Positions 55,920 through 64,000 of a stretch of DNA of 64,000 bases are shown one piece after another. The first letter of the stretch is position 1, and every line of letters starts with the position of its first letter. The translations under genes and the position numbers were made by a program. This stretch comes from Archangium violaceum Cb vi76 (GTDB lineage Bacteria; Myxococcota; Myxococcia; Myxococcales; Myxococcaceae): the NCBI RefSeq assembly GCF_000733295.1, contig NZ_JPMI01000394.1, positions 50,545-114,544 on the forward strand, written 5' to 3'. Below the pieces are notes generated by a model that worked only from the letters and a program-made list of their open reading frames with translations, ran no database searches and had not been told where the DNA came from.

Positions 55920-56546
55920 ATGTCCGACGAGATGTCCGACGAGGCCGTCAAGGAAGAGGATCGGCAGCTCGTGGCGCGGGCCCAGGCCGGCGACATCAGC
56001 GCCTTCGAGGCGTTGGTGGAGGCCCACCGGGACAAGGTGTACGGCCTGACGCTGCGGATGACGCGCTCCGAGGCGGATGCCGCCGAAATCACCCAGGACA
56101 CCTTTCTGTCCGCCTACCAACACCTCAAGGACTTCCGGGGAGACGCGGCCTTCGGCTCGTGGGTGCACCGGATCGCCGCCAACAACGCCCTGATGCGGCT
56201 GAGGCACCGGCGGGTGGTGCAGGCGGCCGAGGAGGAGATCCAGGGCCCGGAGTTCACCGAGCGGGGGAGCCTGGCCGAGTACCCCCTCCAGGACTGGAGC
56301 CGGAGCGCCGAGGGCAAGATTCTGGATGCCGAGCTGGGGCGGGCCATCCAGGGGGCGGCCGACCGCCTGCCCGAGGGGTACCGGGAAGTCTTTCTCTTGA
56401 AAGACGTGGAGGGCCTCAGTTACGAACAGATCGCCGAGGTGACGGGGGATTCCATCCCCGCCATCAAGAGCCGGTTGCACCGCGCCCGGCTCGCGCTTCG
56501 CGAAGCCATCGACCAGTTCTACAATCAGGGCAGTGCGGGCGGGTGA
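55920..56546 (+). CDS. ECF-type RNA polymerase sigma factor
   Basis: 208 residues. A duplicated MSDE at the start precedes a complete sigma-70 region 2 (ISAFEALVEAHRDKVYGLTLRMT, then FLSAYQHLKDFRGDAAFGSWVHRIAANN, split here) and region 4 with the helix-turn-helix SYEQIAEVTGDSIPAIKSRLHRARL. The spacing and the RpoE-like linker mark it as an ECF sigma factor. It should direct a small stress regulon and be held by the anti-sigma factor encoded next (30 bp gap). The start site is ATG 55920; ATG 55932 is possible. Confidence 0.95.
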   Translation: MSDEMSDEAVKEEDRQLVARAQAGDISAFEALVEAHRDKVYGLTLRMTRSEADAAEITQDTFLSAYQHLKDFRGDAAFGSWVHRIAANNALMRLRHRRVVQAAEEEIQGPEFTERGSLAEYPLQDWSRSAEGKILDAELGRAIQGAADRLPEGYREVFLLKDVEGLSYEQIAEVTGDSIPAIKSRLHRARLALREAIDQFYNQGSAGG

Positions 56547-56576
56547 AACCCATCAGGAGGCCAGGCATCTTCGTGA

Positions 56577-56846
56577 ATGACGAGGCAGGCCACGGCCGAG
56601 GTTCGGATGTACACGTGTAAAGACGCCATCAACCTCCTGTTGAACTTCCTCGATGGCGAGATGACGCCCGAGGAGTCACGACACCTGAAGGAGCACCTGT
56701 CCGGGTGCGCGCCCTGTGTCGATTTCCTGCGGACCTACAAGGCCACGCCAGGGCTGTGTAAGCGTGCGATGGCCCAGCAGATGCCGAAGGAAGTTTCCGC
56801 CAAGCTCACCGAATACCTGCGCGCGCGCATCAAGTCCGCCTCGTGA
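56577..56846 (+). CDS. Zinc-binding anti-sigma factor (ZAS type), soluble
   Basis: 89 residues (or 79 from the ATG at 56607). It has the ZAS metal motif HxxxCxxC (HLSGCAPC) after an N-terminal Cys (YTCKDA). No transmembrane helix follows, unlike most ECF anti-sigmas, so it should stay in the cytoplasm and could release the sigma factor on thiol oxidation or loss of zinc, as RsrA-type proteins do. Overlaps the following gene by 4 bp. Binding to the sigma factor encoded upstream is inferred from order. Confidence 0.88.
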   Translation: MTRQATAEVRMYTCKDAINLLLNFLDGEMTPEESRHLKEHLSGCAPCVDFLRTYKATPGLCKRAMAQQMPKEVSAKLTEYLRARIKSAS

Positions 56847-57910
56847 AGCTCAACCTGAAGTCGCTGTCGTTGCCGGAGCTGCAGCTGGCCCTCGCCCCCA
56901 CGGAGCCCTCGCCCGTGGCCGTGCGCAAGGTGTTCGCCTCCGTGTTCGCCCATGGGGCCTCCTCGCTCGAGGAGGTGTGCCAGGCGCCCCAGGTACCGCG
57001 GCGCGTCGCGGACTTCCTCCGGGAAAACATGGAGATGACGCGGCTGGAGGTGGTGGAGCGGCGCAAGGCCGACGACGGCTTCGTGAAGTACCTCTTCGCC
57101 TCGCCCCTGGGGGGCCGGGTGGAGGCGGTGCGCATCCCCATCTTCGACCACAAGTACGTGGTGTGCATTTCCAGCCAGGTGGGCTGCGCGCTGGCGTGTG
57201 ACTTCTGCATGACGGGCAAGCTGGGCTTCAAGCGCAACCTGCAGACCTGGGAGATTCTGGATCAGGTGATGCAGGTCCGCGCCGAGGCGGACCGGCCGGT
57301 GCGCGGCGTGGTGTTCATGGGGATGGGGGAGCCGCTGCTCAACTACACGGAGACGCTGCGCGCGGCGCAGATCCTCTCCCACCCGGCGGGCTTCGCGATT
57401 GCCGGGCCCTCCATCACCTTCTCCACGGCGGGCCATGTGCAGGCCATCCGGCGCTACGTGCGCGAGGGGCACCCGTACCGGCTGGCCTTCTCGGTGACGA
57501 GCGCCATTCCGGAGAAGCGGGTGAAGGTGCTGCCCATCGAGAAGACGCACCCGTTGCCGGAGCTGATCGACGCCATCCGCGAGTACTCCACGGTGCGGCG
57601 CGAGCGGGCGATGATCGCCTACGTGGCCATCAGCGGCTTCAACCTGGGGCGCGAGGATGCCGAGGCGCTGAAGGCGGCGTTCGAGGGCATCCCCATCAAG
57701 GTGGATCTGATCGATGTGACGGATCCCACGGGCAAGTACCTGCCGCCCTCGGCCGAGGAGTTGAAGGCGTTCCGGGACCACCTGCAAATCCTGGGAGCGC
57801 CGATTGCGCGGCGCTACTCGGGAGGCAAGGACATCGGGGCGGCGTGCGGGACGCTGGAAGCTTCACAATATGGCGGCGTGGTGCTGCCGCCTCCGGTGGC
57901 CGCTGGTTAA
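56843..57910 (+). CDS. RlmN/Cfr-family radical SAM rRNA methyltransferase
   Basis: 355 residues from the GTG at 56843, overlapping the anti-sigma stop (GTGA). The radical SAM cluster is CALACDFC (CxxxCxxC); GMGEPLLNY, the SAM-binding GGE-type loop, follows, and the C-terminal methyl-carrying Cys lies in GAACGTL. This is the RlmN/Cfr family, which makes 2-methyladenosine at A2503 of 23S rRNA or A37 of tRNA. Whether this is the main RlmN or a paralogue is not visible here. Its coupling to a sigma/anti-sigma pair is unusual and suggests regulated expression. Confidence 0.93.
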   Translation: MKLNLKSLSLPELQLALAPTEPSPVAVRKVFASVFAHGASSLEEVCQAPQVPRRVADFLRENMEMTRLEVVERRKADDGFVKYLFASPLGGRVEAVRIPIFDHKYVVCISSQVGCALACDFCMTGKLGFKRNLQTWEILDQVMQVRAEADRPVRGVVFMGMGEPLLNYTETLRAAQILSHPAGFAIAGPSITFSTAGHVQAIRRYVREGHPYRLAFSVTSAIPEKRVKVLPIEKTHPLPELIDAIREYSTVRRERAMIAYVAISGFNLGREDAEALKAAFEGIPIKVDLIDVTDPTGKYLPPSAEELKAFRDHLQILGAPIARRYSGGKDIGAACGTLEASQYGGVVLPPPVAAG

Positions 57911-57921
57911 GTTGCCGGGGC

Positions 57922-58536
57922 ATGGTCGAGTACCTCGACAACCTCATTTCCCACATCGGATTGCTGGGGCTGCTGGTGCTCGGGCTGGCGGCGGCGGTGG
58001 AGTACGTGGTGCCGCCGTTCCCCGGGGACACCATCACGCTGCTGGGCGGGGTGTACGCGGTACGGGGTGAGCACCCCTGGCCCCTGGTGTTCCTGGTGGT
58101 GGTGGCGGGGAGCGTGGTGGGGGCGCTCGTCAACTACCAGGTGGGGCGGTGGCTGGTGGGGCGCTTCGAGCGGAAGCCGGGGGACGTGTTCTTCGGCATT
58201 TCCCATGCGCGGCTGGAGGCGGTGCAGTCACAGATGCGGCACAAGGGGCCGTGGTTGCTGCTGGCCAACCGCTTCATCCCGGGCGTGCGGGGATTGATAT
58301 TCGTGGCGGCGGGGGCGGCGCACATGCCGCGCAGCAACGCGTTGATACTCGGGGCGCTGTCGGCCATGGCGCACACGGGGCTGGTGCTGGCGCTGGGCGC
58401 GGCGGTGGGCGGCAACCTGGAGCGGCTGGAGGCGTTGATGTGGCGCTACCAGTGGGCCGTCATCGGGCTGGTGGCGGTGGGCGTGGTGGCGGCGCTGGTG
58501 CGCGCCCTGGCGAAGCGGAAGGCTCAGACTACCTGA
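57922..58536 (+). CDS. DedA-family membrane protein
   Basis: 204 residues from ATG 57922. Five hydrophobic segments with DedA/SNARE-associated features: the N-terminal half has VEYVVPPFPGDTITLLGG, and the C-terminal half has NRFIPGVRGLIFVAAGAAHM, the F-x-P-G-x-R motif. DedA proteins are inner-membrane undecaprenyl-phosphate or lipid flippases needed for membrane homeostasis. It lies 11 bp after the RlmN-like gene and is probably the last member of that transcript. Confidence 0.92.
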   Translation: MVEYLDNLISHIGLLGLLVLGLAAAVEYVVPPFPGDTITLLGGVYAVRGEHPWPLVFLVVVAGSVVGALVNYQVGRWLVGRFERKPGDVFFGISHARLEAVQSQMRHKGPWLLLANRFIPGVRGLIFVAAGAAHMPRSNALILGALSAMAHTGLVLALGAAVGGNLERLEALMWRYQWAVIGLVAVGVVAALVRALAKRKAQTT

Positions 58537-58606
58537 GCACGGTGCGGGACCTGTTCCCAGCTTCGCGGATTGTGACCGGCCATCGGCCTCGGTAGCGTCT
58601 CGTGGA

Positions 58607-59170
58607 ATGTTCGCGAACGCTTGTAGGCTTCTCCTGGTTGTGGGCTGTCTCCTGGCGCCGGGTGTTCTCCACGCCTCGCCACCGGGTCTGCCCACGACGG
58701 CGCTGCTGGCCACGGTGCCAGACACGGTGCGCCTCAAGATGCTGGCGGCCCTGGCGCGAGGAGACATCGCTGGCGCCATCTCCCTCTGGCAGCTCCATAT
58801 GAACCGGAGCACGGTTCCCGCCGCGCTACAGGCCATGCAGAGCGCCTACAACGCGGTGAACAGGACGATGGGGCCTTGCAAGCAGGTTGCCCGGGATATC
58901 TCCAACGGCTTCAAGGCCTTTGGCGGTAATCCGCAGTACGTCCAATTCAAGCCCCCTGGAAAGCCACCCTATCTGGGTTGGGAGATGCGAGCAGGGGACC
59001 CGAAAAGCACCATTCAGATATCCGACATGGGCAGGCATTACGCGGTCATGATGAAGGACAAGGTCTATGATGCCTTCACCGGGCCGGAGGGCATGGTCTT
59101 GAGCGAATATCTCAAACGGCTGATCGCGCACGATGGTGTCCCCCTCTGGGAAGTGGTGAGCAGCCTATGA
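58607..59170 (+). CDS. Secreted papain-fold toxin-like protein
   Basis: 187 residues. The N-terminus is a hydrophobic export signal; VVGC (Cys14) could be a lipobox, or cleavage may follow LHA at about 23. The C-terminal half has a papain-like triad in order: Cys91 in GPCKQVA, His144 in GRHYAVMM and Asp155 in VYDAFTG. This pattern is that of the Tox-PL-type toxin domains in polymorphic toxins, which act as proteases or deamidases. The start ATG at 58607 has no near ribosome site. The next gene overlaps by 4 bp (ATGA), as for a toxin/immunity pair. Confidence 0.75.
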   Translation: MFANACRLLLVVGCLLAPGVLHASPPGLPTTALLATVPDTVRLKMLAALARGDIAGAISLWQLHMNRSTVPAALQAMQSAYNAVNRTMGPCKQVARDISNGFKAFGGNPQYVQFKPPGKPPYLGWEMRAGDPKSTIQISDMGRHYAVMMKDKVYDAFTGPEGMVLSEYLKRLIAHDGVPLWEVVSSL

Positions 59171-59526
59171 GCGCACGGAACTCGACACCATCGGAGCGTG
59201 ACCGTCCGGTCTTCGTGTTGGATGTGTTGATGGGGATCCGGGAGGAGGCCCGGAGAGGACGCCCCTTCTGGTTGTTTTTCGGGGCCGAGAACGCCGAGAA
59301 CATGTGGTCCTATATCGCGGGCTATCTGCACTGCTGTTACCGCAACGGCTTCACCGATGAGGAGTGGGGCCGGTTCGTGGACTGGCTCGCGGATGTGAAG
59401 CACGAGTTCCCCGAGGGCGGAGGTTGGGTGAAGAAGTTTCTCGACGACTGCGGTGGCGACCACGGCAAGGTGATCATGAAGTTCCTCGACCTCGCTGCGG
59501 AGTTCGTCGCCACGCAGCGGGGCTGA
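59167..59526 (+). CDS. Probable immunity protein for the papain-fold toxin
   Basis: 119 residues, soluble and acidic, with no signal peptide. ATG 59167 overlaps the toxin stop. Predicted helices: VFVLDVLMGIREEARRG, then ENMWSYIAGYLHCCYRN and KVIMKFLDLAAEF. No family recognised. It is the natural immunity candidate because it is cytoplasmic, small and translationally coupled to the toxin. The pair is followed by a 100-bp gap to an unrelated lipoprotein gene. Confidence 0.72.
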   Translation: MSARNSTPSERDRPVFVLDVLMGIREEARRGRPFWLFFGAENAENMWSYIAGYLHCCYRNGFTDEEWGRFVDWLADVKHEFPEGGGWVKKFLDDCGGDHGKVIMKFLDLAAEFVATQRG

Positions 59527-59627
59527 GCACCAGACCCGTGCTTCGGACAGGCCGAACTGTCGTTCATCCATCCGTCGCTCTCGGGAAGCGTTGAGCGCAC
59601 GCGTGGAGCCGCGATCAAGTGGTGGTC

Positions 59628-61706
59628 ATGCTCCGTTCCCATCCCGGGTTGCTGCTCCTCGTGGCCTTCGTGCTCGTCGGCGGTTGTCGGTGTGACGAGC
59701 CGCCCGTGGGCGGTACTCGCGGGGACTTCGACGTGGAGGCGCGGGTGCTCGACTTCGGCCGGGTACTCGAGGGCGACACGGCGCGCCGCTCCGTGACGGT
59801 GGTGGGCACCGGCCGCGCCAGTGTCACCATCTCCGCCTCGGTGCGTGGTGGTCCCTTCTCCCTGGCCGAGACCGCGGTGTCCGTCCCGGGTGCCAGCTCC
59901 GTGGCGCTGGAGGTCCTCTTCCCCGCGGGCAATGGTCCAGCCGAGGCCACGCTGGTGCTGTCCTCCGGAGGGCGCTCGGTGGAGGTGGCCCTGCGAGGCC
60001 AGGGCGTACGGCCGTTGGTGTGCGTGCCCTCGGCGGCGTGCCGCCAGTCACGCTTCGAGCTGGAGCCGGGCGTGTGCGTGGAGTCGGACGCTCCGGACGG
60101 CGCGGCGTGCATCCCCGGCAGCCGGTGTCAGGAGAACGGCCGTTGTCAGGCTGGAGCCTGCGTGGGCTCGCCACGCACGTGTGACGATGGCAACCCCTGC
60201 ACCCGGGATGCGTGCTCACCGGAGCAGGGATGCATCACCTCGCCCGTGGTCTGTCCCTCATCCGGCAACCCTTGCCGCGTGGGCCTGTGTGACCGGGAGC
60301 GGGGGTGCACCGAGGTGGATGCCCGCGATCTCTCCGTTTGCGGCAAGGTGGACTGTGTCACCGCCCAGCTGTGCTTCTCCGGCACCTGTCGCGAGGTCCC
60401 CACGCCCGAGGGACTCCTCTGCTCGCCCGCCACGCCCTGTCAGGGGGAGGGCCATTGTCAGTCCGGCGAGTGCGTGCGTCCGGATGTGACGGAGCTCGTG
60501 CCCGCCTTCGCCCAGGAGCTCGGCGGCGAGCCTTCGTTCACGCCCGGTGGGCCGGTGTTGCTCGCGCAAGGGGAGTCCCTCTTCGCGTCGGTGTGCGGCG
60601 GCGATGCCGGCTGCCGGTTGGTGTCCTATACGAGCGAGGGCTTCCTGCGCTTCGAGACGCCCTATCCGGAGGGCCCGGCGCGCACGCTGCTCGGCGTCTC
60701 GGACGCGGGCGTCGTGCTGCACGAGCCGGGAGCGCTCGAGTCCTATGCCTCTTCGGTGACGGGTGCTCCCCAGTGGCGCGTTCCCCTCACGCGTCTCGAA
60801 GCGCCTCCGGAAGCAGGGGGACCCTCCACCGGCGTGGGGCGCGTCGCGCTCGGACCCGAGGGGAACGTGGTGTCGCTCGTGTCGTGGGCGGGTGGGAGCT
60901 CGGCGCTCGTGGTGCTCGCCCCGGACGGCGGTGTGTTGCGTCAGGGCACCCTGGACGGTTTCGCGGAAGAGGCTCGGGTGGCGCTGGACTCGCGCGGAGA
61001 GGTGTTCCTCTTCGCCGCGGGAGGGCCCCTGGTTCGCGCCGAGCCAGAAGACGGAGGCACGGGCTTCCGCTCCATCCCGTTGCTCGAGGAGGTGCCGGAG
61101 TCGGGGGCCTCGCTGGCCGTGGCGGGGGACTGGCTCTTCGCGGGGGCGCGGGCCTTCGTGGGCGTGGATGGGGGGACACCCTCCGCGGCGCAGTGGGACG
61201 TTGGCGCCCCGAGCGTCCGGCCGCTCGACGAGCCCGTGCTGCTGCTGGAAGACACCGGTTACGCCTTCGCCCGGACCTGTTCGCGCACCGACGGCACGGT
61301 GTGCGCTCCGGAAGAGGAAGGGGTGCTGCTGCGCGCATTCGACGCGCGGGGAGGCAAGGCCCGCTGGGAGGTGCCCCTCTTCCTGGACGAGGCTCCCGGG
61401 GTGCTGCACGAGGCCGCGCTCGTCCAGGGCGGTGGGGTGAGCACCGTGACGAGCATGCGGCTCGGAGGCGTGACGCGGGCCCACCTCCAGGTCTTCGCGG
61501 AGGGCGAGCGGCTGATGATGTGCCCGCTGCCCGGGAATCCCCGGGTGGTGGGAGCCCTCTACGCGGGGCACTCCGTCTACGTGGCCCTCGAGCGAGGGGG
61601 TTCCTGGCGGCTGGAGGCGTTCGACCTCGAGCCGTTCATCACGGCGGAGACGCGCGGTTGGCCCCAGGCGTCCGGCGTCTCCGGCTCGCGGCGCGCGAGC
61701 CCCTGA
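59628..61706 (+). CDS. Mosaic lipoprotein: Ig-like domain, Cys-rich repeats, beta-propeller-like region
   Basis: 692 residues from ATG 59628; ATG 59619 is an alternative. Lipobox LVGGC (Cys at about 20). An Ig-like ASPM/SPD-2/Hydin-type domain comes first (VLDFGRVLEGDTARRSV, about 40-125). A block with about 25 Cys (about 128-285; CDDGNPCTRDACSPEQGC is typical) resembles the Dictyostelium-type Cys-rich repeats of myxobacterial surface proteins. The remainder (about 290-690) is beta-rich with repeats like LRQGTLDGFAEEARVALDSRG and may be a propeller. Probably an outer-membrane adhesin or sensor. No catalytic motif seen. Confidence 0.82.
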   Translation: MLRSHPGLLLLVAFVLVGGCRCDEPPVGGTRGDFDVEARVLDFGRVLEGDTARRSVTVVGTGRASVTISASVRGGPFSLAETAVSVPGASSVALEVLFPAGNGPAEATLVLSSGGRSVEVALRGQGVRPLVCVPSAACRQSRFELEPGVCVESDAPDGAACIPGSRCQENGRCQAGACVGSPRTCDDGNPCTRDACSPEQGCITSPVVCPSSGNPCRVGLCDRERGCTEVDARDLSVCGKVDCVTAQLCFSGTCREVPTPEGLLCSPATPCQGEGHCQSGECVRPDVTELVPAFAQELGGEPSFTPGGPVLLAQGESLFASVCGGDAGCRLVSYTSEGFLRFETPYPEGPARTLLGVSDAGVVLHEPGALESYASSVTGAPQWRVPLTRLEAPPEAGGPSTGVGRVALGPEGNVVSLVSWAGGSSALVVLAPDGGVLRQGTLDGFAEEARVALDSRGEVFLFAAGGPLVRAEPEDGGTGFRSIPLLEEVPESGASLAVAGDWLFAGARAFVGVDGGTPSAAQWDVGAPSVRPLDEPVLLLEDTGYAFARTCSRTDGTVCAPEEEGVLLRAFDARGGKARWEVPLFLDEAPGVLHEAALVQGGGVSTVTSMRLGGVTRAHLQVFAEGERLMMCPLPGNPRVVGALYAGHSVYVALERGGSWRLEAFDLEPFITAETRGWPQASGVSGSRRASP

Positions 61707-61709
61707 GGC

Positions 61710-64000
61710 TCAGCTCCTCCGCTCCAGCCGCTGCTCCTGCTCCAGCCACAGGTCCTCGAAGCGCACCTGGGGAGGGGTCTGGTGCAGCCGCAGTCCCTGC
61801 ACGCTCCCGCTCGCCGCCGCGTACACACGGTGATGGAAGATGGGGATGATGGGGCACTCGTCGTAGGCGATCTTCTCCGCGAGCCGGTAGAGCTGCTTGC
61901 GCCGCTCCGGGTCGATGGTGGTGCGTGCCTCCACCGTCAACGCGTCGAACTCCACGTTGCGGTAGCCCATCGAGTAGACGGTCTGCGCCTTCGAATTGAG
62001 GTGGAAGTGGAGGAAGTTGTCCGGGTCGGGATAGTCGGCGATCCATCCCACCCGGAAGGCCGGCAGCCGTCCCTCGCGCCGCCGCTCCGCGAATTCCTCC
62101 GCGCGCAGCTCCACGTGTTGGAGCTCCACCAGCCCCGCCTCGAGCAGCGGGCGGAAGAGCACGGCGTCCTCGGCCGTCGTGTCGCGTCCCTTCGCGAAGT
62201 AGAGCGTCAGCGGTAGCACCCGGAGGCCGGCCTCGCGCAGCAGCCGCTCGGCCAGGTGGATGTCCAGCCGTGGCTCGGGCAGCAGGCCCTCGTTGTCCAG
62301 CAACTCCGGCGGTGTCACCGTGCGGGCGATGCGCGCTCCCTTGTGGAAGCGCTCCACCAGCCCCTGGAAGTCCATTCCCGCCCGGAGCGCCTTGCGCACC
62401 CGCACGTCGTTGTACGGCGCCTCGCGCAGGTTGAAGCCGAGGAACGACGTGGACGGCGTGGTGCTGGTGACCACCTGCTGCCCGTCCAGCTCCAGCGACT
62501 CCACGTGCATGGAGAACAGGTGCGAGACGAGGTCCACCTTGTCCTCCTGCAGGGCCAGGACGGCCTGCTCGCGCGAGTCCACCAGGTGGAACTCGAGCCT
62601 GTCCAACAGCGGCTGCTCCTTGCGCCAGTAGGTGGGGTTGCGCTCGAGCACGATGCGCTCCTGCCCGAACTCCACCTGACGGTAGGGGCCCGTGCCGAGC
62701 ACCCGCCCGCTCGCGCTCACCCGGCCCACCGCCGTGCGCGGCAGCGCCATCAGTTGCAGGAAGAAGGCCTTGGGCTCCTCCAGCCGGATCTCCAGCGTCT
62801 GGTCATCCAGCACCTCGATGCCCGTCACCTCGCGCGCCAGGCCCGAAGCGAAGGCCCGGGCGCCCTCCACGTCCTCCATCAGTCCACGGTCCGGCGACTT
62901 CACCGCCGGGTCCAACAGCCGCTCGAAGTGGCGCTTCACGTCGCGCGCCGTCAACGGCATCCCGTCATGGAAGGTGACGCCCTGGCGCAGGTAGAAGCGG
63001 TAGCGGCGCGCCGAGGGGTCCGCTTCCCAGCGCTCGGCCAGGTCCGGCACCAGCACGCCGTCATCCAGCCGCAACAGGTTGGCGAAGACGCAGCAGCTCA
63101 TCTCCAGCAACTGGTTGTCCACGGCGAAGAGCGGATCCAACCCGCCCAGCGCCCGGACGAAGGCCGTCTGGTGGATGCCCGCGCGCACCGTGCCTCCCGC
63201 GTGGGGGGCCGGAAGCCGGAAGCGGAACACCTCGCCATCCAGGCTGGCCGCCTCGTGCGCCAACTGCTCCACCGTGCGGCTCAGCCCGTCGCCGATGCGG
63301 ATGACCTGCAGCGCGTCCTCGCGCACCCGCGCCACTTCCTCGCCGATGGCCGCGTCCCCGCGCATCAACACGCCGTGCGCCGCGCGGATCTCCTCGATGG
63401 CCGTGCTCAACCGCACCACCGCGGTGGACAGGTCCCTGCCCGTGCGCGCCTGGCCCTCCGCCTTCTGCGAGGCCTCCTGCGCCAGCTTCGCCATCTGCTG
63501 CGTCTGATGCACCAGCTCGCGTCCGTGACCCGCCTGCTCCATGGCCGCCCGGGTCACGTCATCCACACGCCGCGCCACCCGGTGGCTGGCCTCCACCACC
63601 GTGGAGCCCTGCATCTCCAGCCGCTTCGTCTCGGCCTGCATCGCCTCCACCGCGGAGAAGGTGCGCTGGGTGATGGTGCGGATCTCCATCAACGCCTCGG
63701 CCGCCCGGTCTCCCAACTGCACGCCCGTGCTGGCCTGCTCGCGGCCCTCCTTCACCAGCGCCACCGTCGTGTTCACCTCCCGGCGGATGCCCCCCACCAT
63801 GGTGGCGATCTCCCGCGTGGAGCGCGCGGTGCGCTCGGCCAGGCTGCGGATTTCATCGGCCACCACGCCGAAGGGCCGGCCCTGCTCACCCGCCTGGGCG
63901 GCGATGATGGCGGCGTTGAGCGCCAGCAGGTTCGTCTGGTCGGCGATCTCCTGGATGACGTCCACGATGCGGCCGATTTGAGTGGAGCGCACACCCAGCG
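61710..64000 (-). CDS. Chemoreceptor signalling domain fused to a family-5 solute-binding domain (5' end outside window)
   Basis: At least 763 residues, reading leftward from the window end, where the frame is still open. The first 260 residues are an MCP signalling domain: hairpin [15 protein letters not shown], then [20 protein letters not shown], followed by long heptads. There is no hydrophobic stretch before the C-terminal part, which from about residue 270 is an SBP_bac_5 oligopeptide-binding domain ([65 protein letters not shown]). The binding domain should therefore lie in the cytoplasm or the fusion has unusual topology. SgrR is a known cytoplasmic SBP_bac_5 regulator. It would sense a peptide-like ligand and signal through CheA/CheW. 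Confidence 0.92.
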   Translation of the reverse strand, partial: LGVRSTQIGRIVDVIQEIADQTNLLALNAAIIAAQAGEQGRPFGVVADEIRSLAERTARSTREIATMVGGIRREVNTTVALVKEGREQASTGVQLGDRAAEALMEIRTITQRTFSAVEAMQAETKRLEMQGSTVVEASHRVARRVDDVTRAAMEQAGHGRELVHQTQQMAKLAQEASQKAEGQARTGRDLSTAVVRLSTAIEEIRAAHGVLMRGDAAIGEEVARVREDALQVIRIGDGLSRTVEQLAHEAASLDGEVFRFRLPAPHAGGTVRAGIHQTAFVRALGGLDPLFAVDNQLLEMSCCVFANLLRLDDGVLVPDLAERWEADPSARRYRFYLRQGVTFHDGMPLTARDVKRHFERLLDPAVKSPDRGLMEDVEGARAFASGLAREVTGIEVLDDQTLEIRLEEPKAFFLQLMALPRTAVGRVSASGRVLGTGPYRQVEFGQERIVLERNPTYWRKEQPLLDRLEFHLVDSREQAVLALQEDKVDLVSHLFSMHVESLELDGQQVVTSTTPSTSFLGFNLREAPYNDVRVRKALRAGMDFQGLVERFHKGARIARTVTPPELLDNEGLLPEPRLDIHLAERLLREAGLRVLPLTLYFAKGRDTTAEDAVLFRPLLEAGLVELQHVELRAEEFAERRREGRLPAFRVGWIADYPDPDNFLHFHLNSKAQTVYSMGYRNVEFDALTVEARTTIDPERRKQLYRLAEKIAYDECPIIPIFHHRVYAAASGSVQGLRLHQTPPQVRFEDLWLEQEQRLERRS

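Overview
The window is high-GC chromosomal DNA of a myxobacterium, most likely of the Cystobacterineae (Archangium/Cystobacter/Hyalangium-like). The evidence is a Ser/Thr kinase fused to a STAND ATPase, a kinase plus DUF2381 module (a family restricted to myxobacteria), many lipoproteins, a SitA-like lipoprotein toxin and frequent GTG/TTG starts. No plasmid, phage structural or insertion-sequence genes were recognised, and there are no rRNA genes.

Layout. 1-7.7 kb: a truncated kinase-STAND gene, a beta-propeller lipoprotein, a small SET-domain protein, a secreted M28 aminopeptidase and an Hsp70-like ATPase. 7.7-12.1 kb: a SusC/SusD outer-membrane uptake pair, an architecture best known from Bacteroidetes. 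12.4-17.8 kb: an accessory patch with a tRNA-Cys-like sequence, a 27-bp near-palindromic repeat present once near each end, three frame-broken genes (two kinase-like, one DUF2381), unknown genes and a possible effector/immunity pair. 17.85-31.1 kb: a tightly overlapping membrane operon of MoxR ATPase, DUF58 and two VWA proteins, with an ABC ATPase/permease pair inside it and two small unrelated genes before the last member. 31.1-38.2 kb: a very large membrane patatin, a lysozyme-like lipoprotein, a zinc-ribbon Yip1-type protein and a cytochrome P450. 38.5-43.8 kb: a response regulator, an octaheme cytochrome c with HEAT/TPR tail and a fused MFS/spermidine-synthase-like protein. 43.8-46.0 kb: a SitA-type lipoprotein toxin with a probable immunity gene. 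46.1-53.0 kb: a TamA-like/TamB-like envelope pair. 53-58.5 kb: MalQ, a 3-methyladenine glycosylase, and a sigma/anti-sigma/RlmN-like/DedA cluster. 58.6-59.5 kb: a papain-fold toxin with probable immunity gene. 59.6-64.0 kb: a mosaic lipoprotein and a gene fusing a chemoreceptor signalling domain to a family-5 oligopeptide-binding domain, cut by the window end.

Themes. Much of the window deals with the cell surface: TonB-dependent uptake, lipid-facing enzymes, Omp85/TamB, lipoproteins and contact-dependent toxins. The best candidates for new biology are the cytoplasmic-looking chemoreceptor/solute-binding fusion, the MoxR-ABC-VWA operon, the patatin whose catalytic residues flank a seven-helix membrane block, and two or three small toxin/immunity pairs. 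Single-base frame breaks in the accessory patch sit at short C/G homopolymers, so assembly error must be excluded before decay is concluded.
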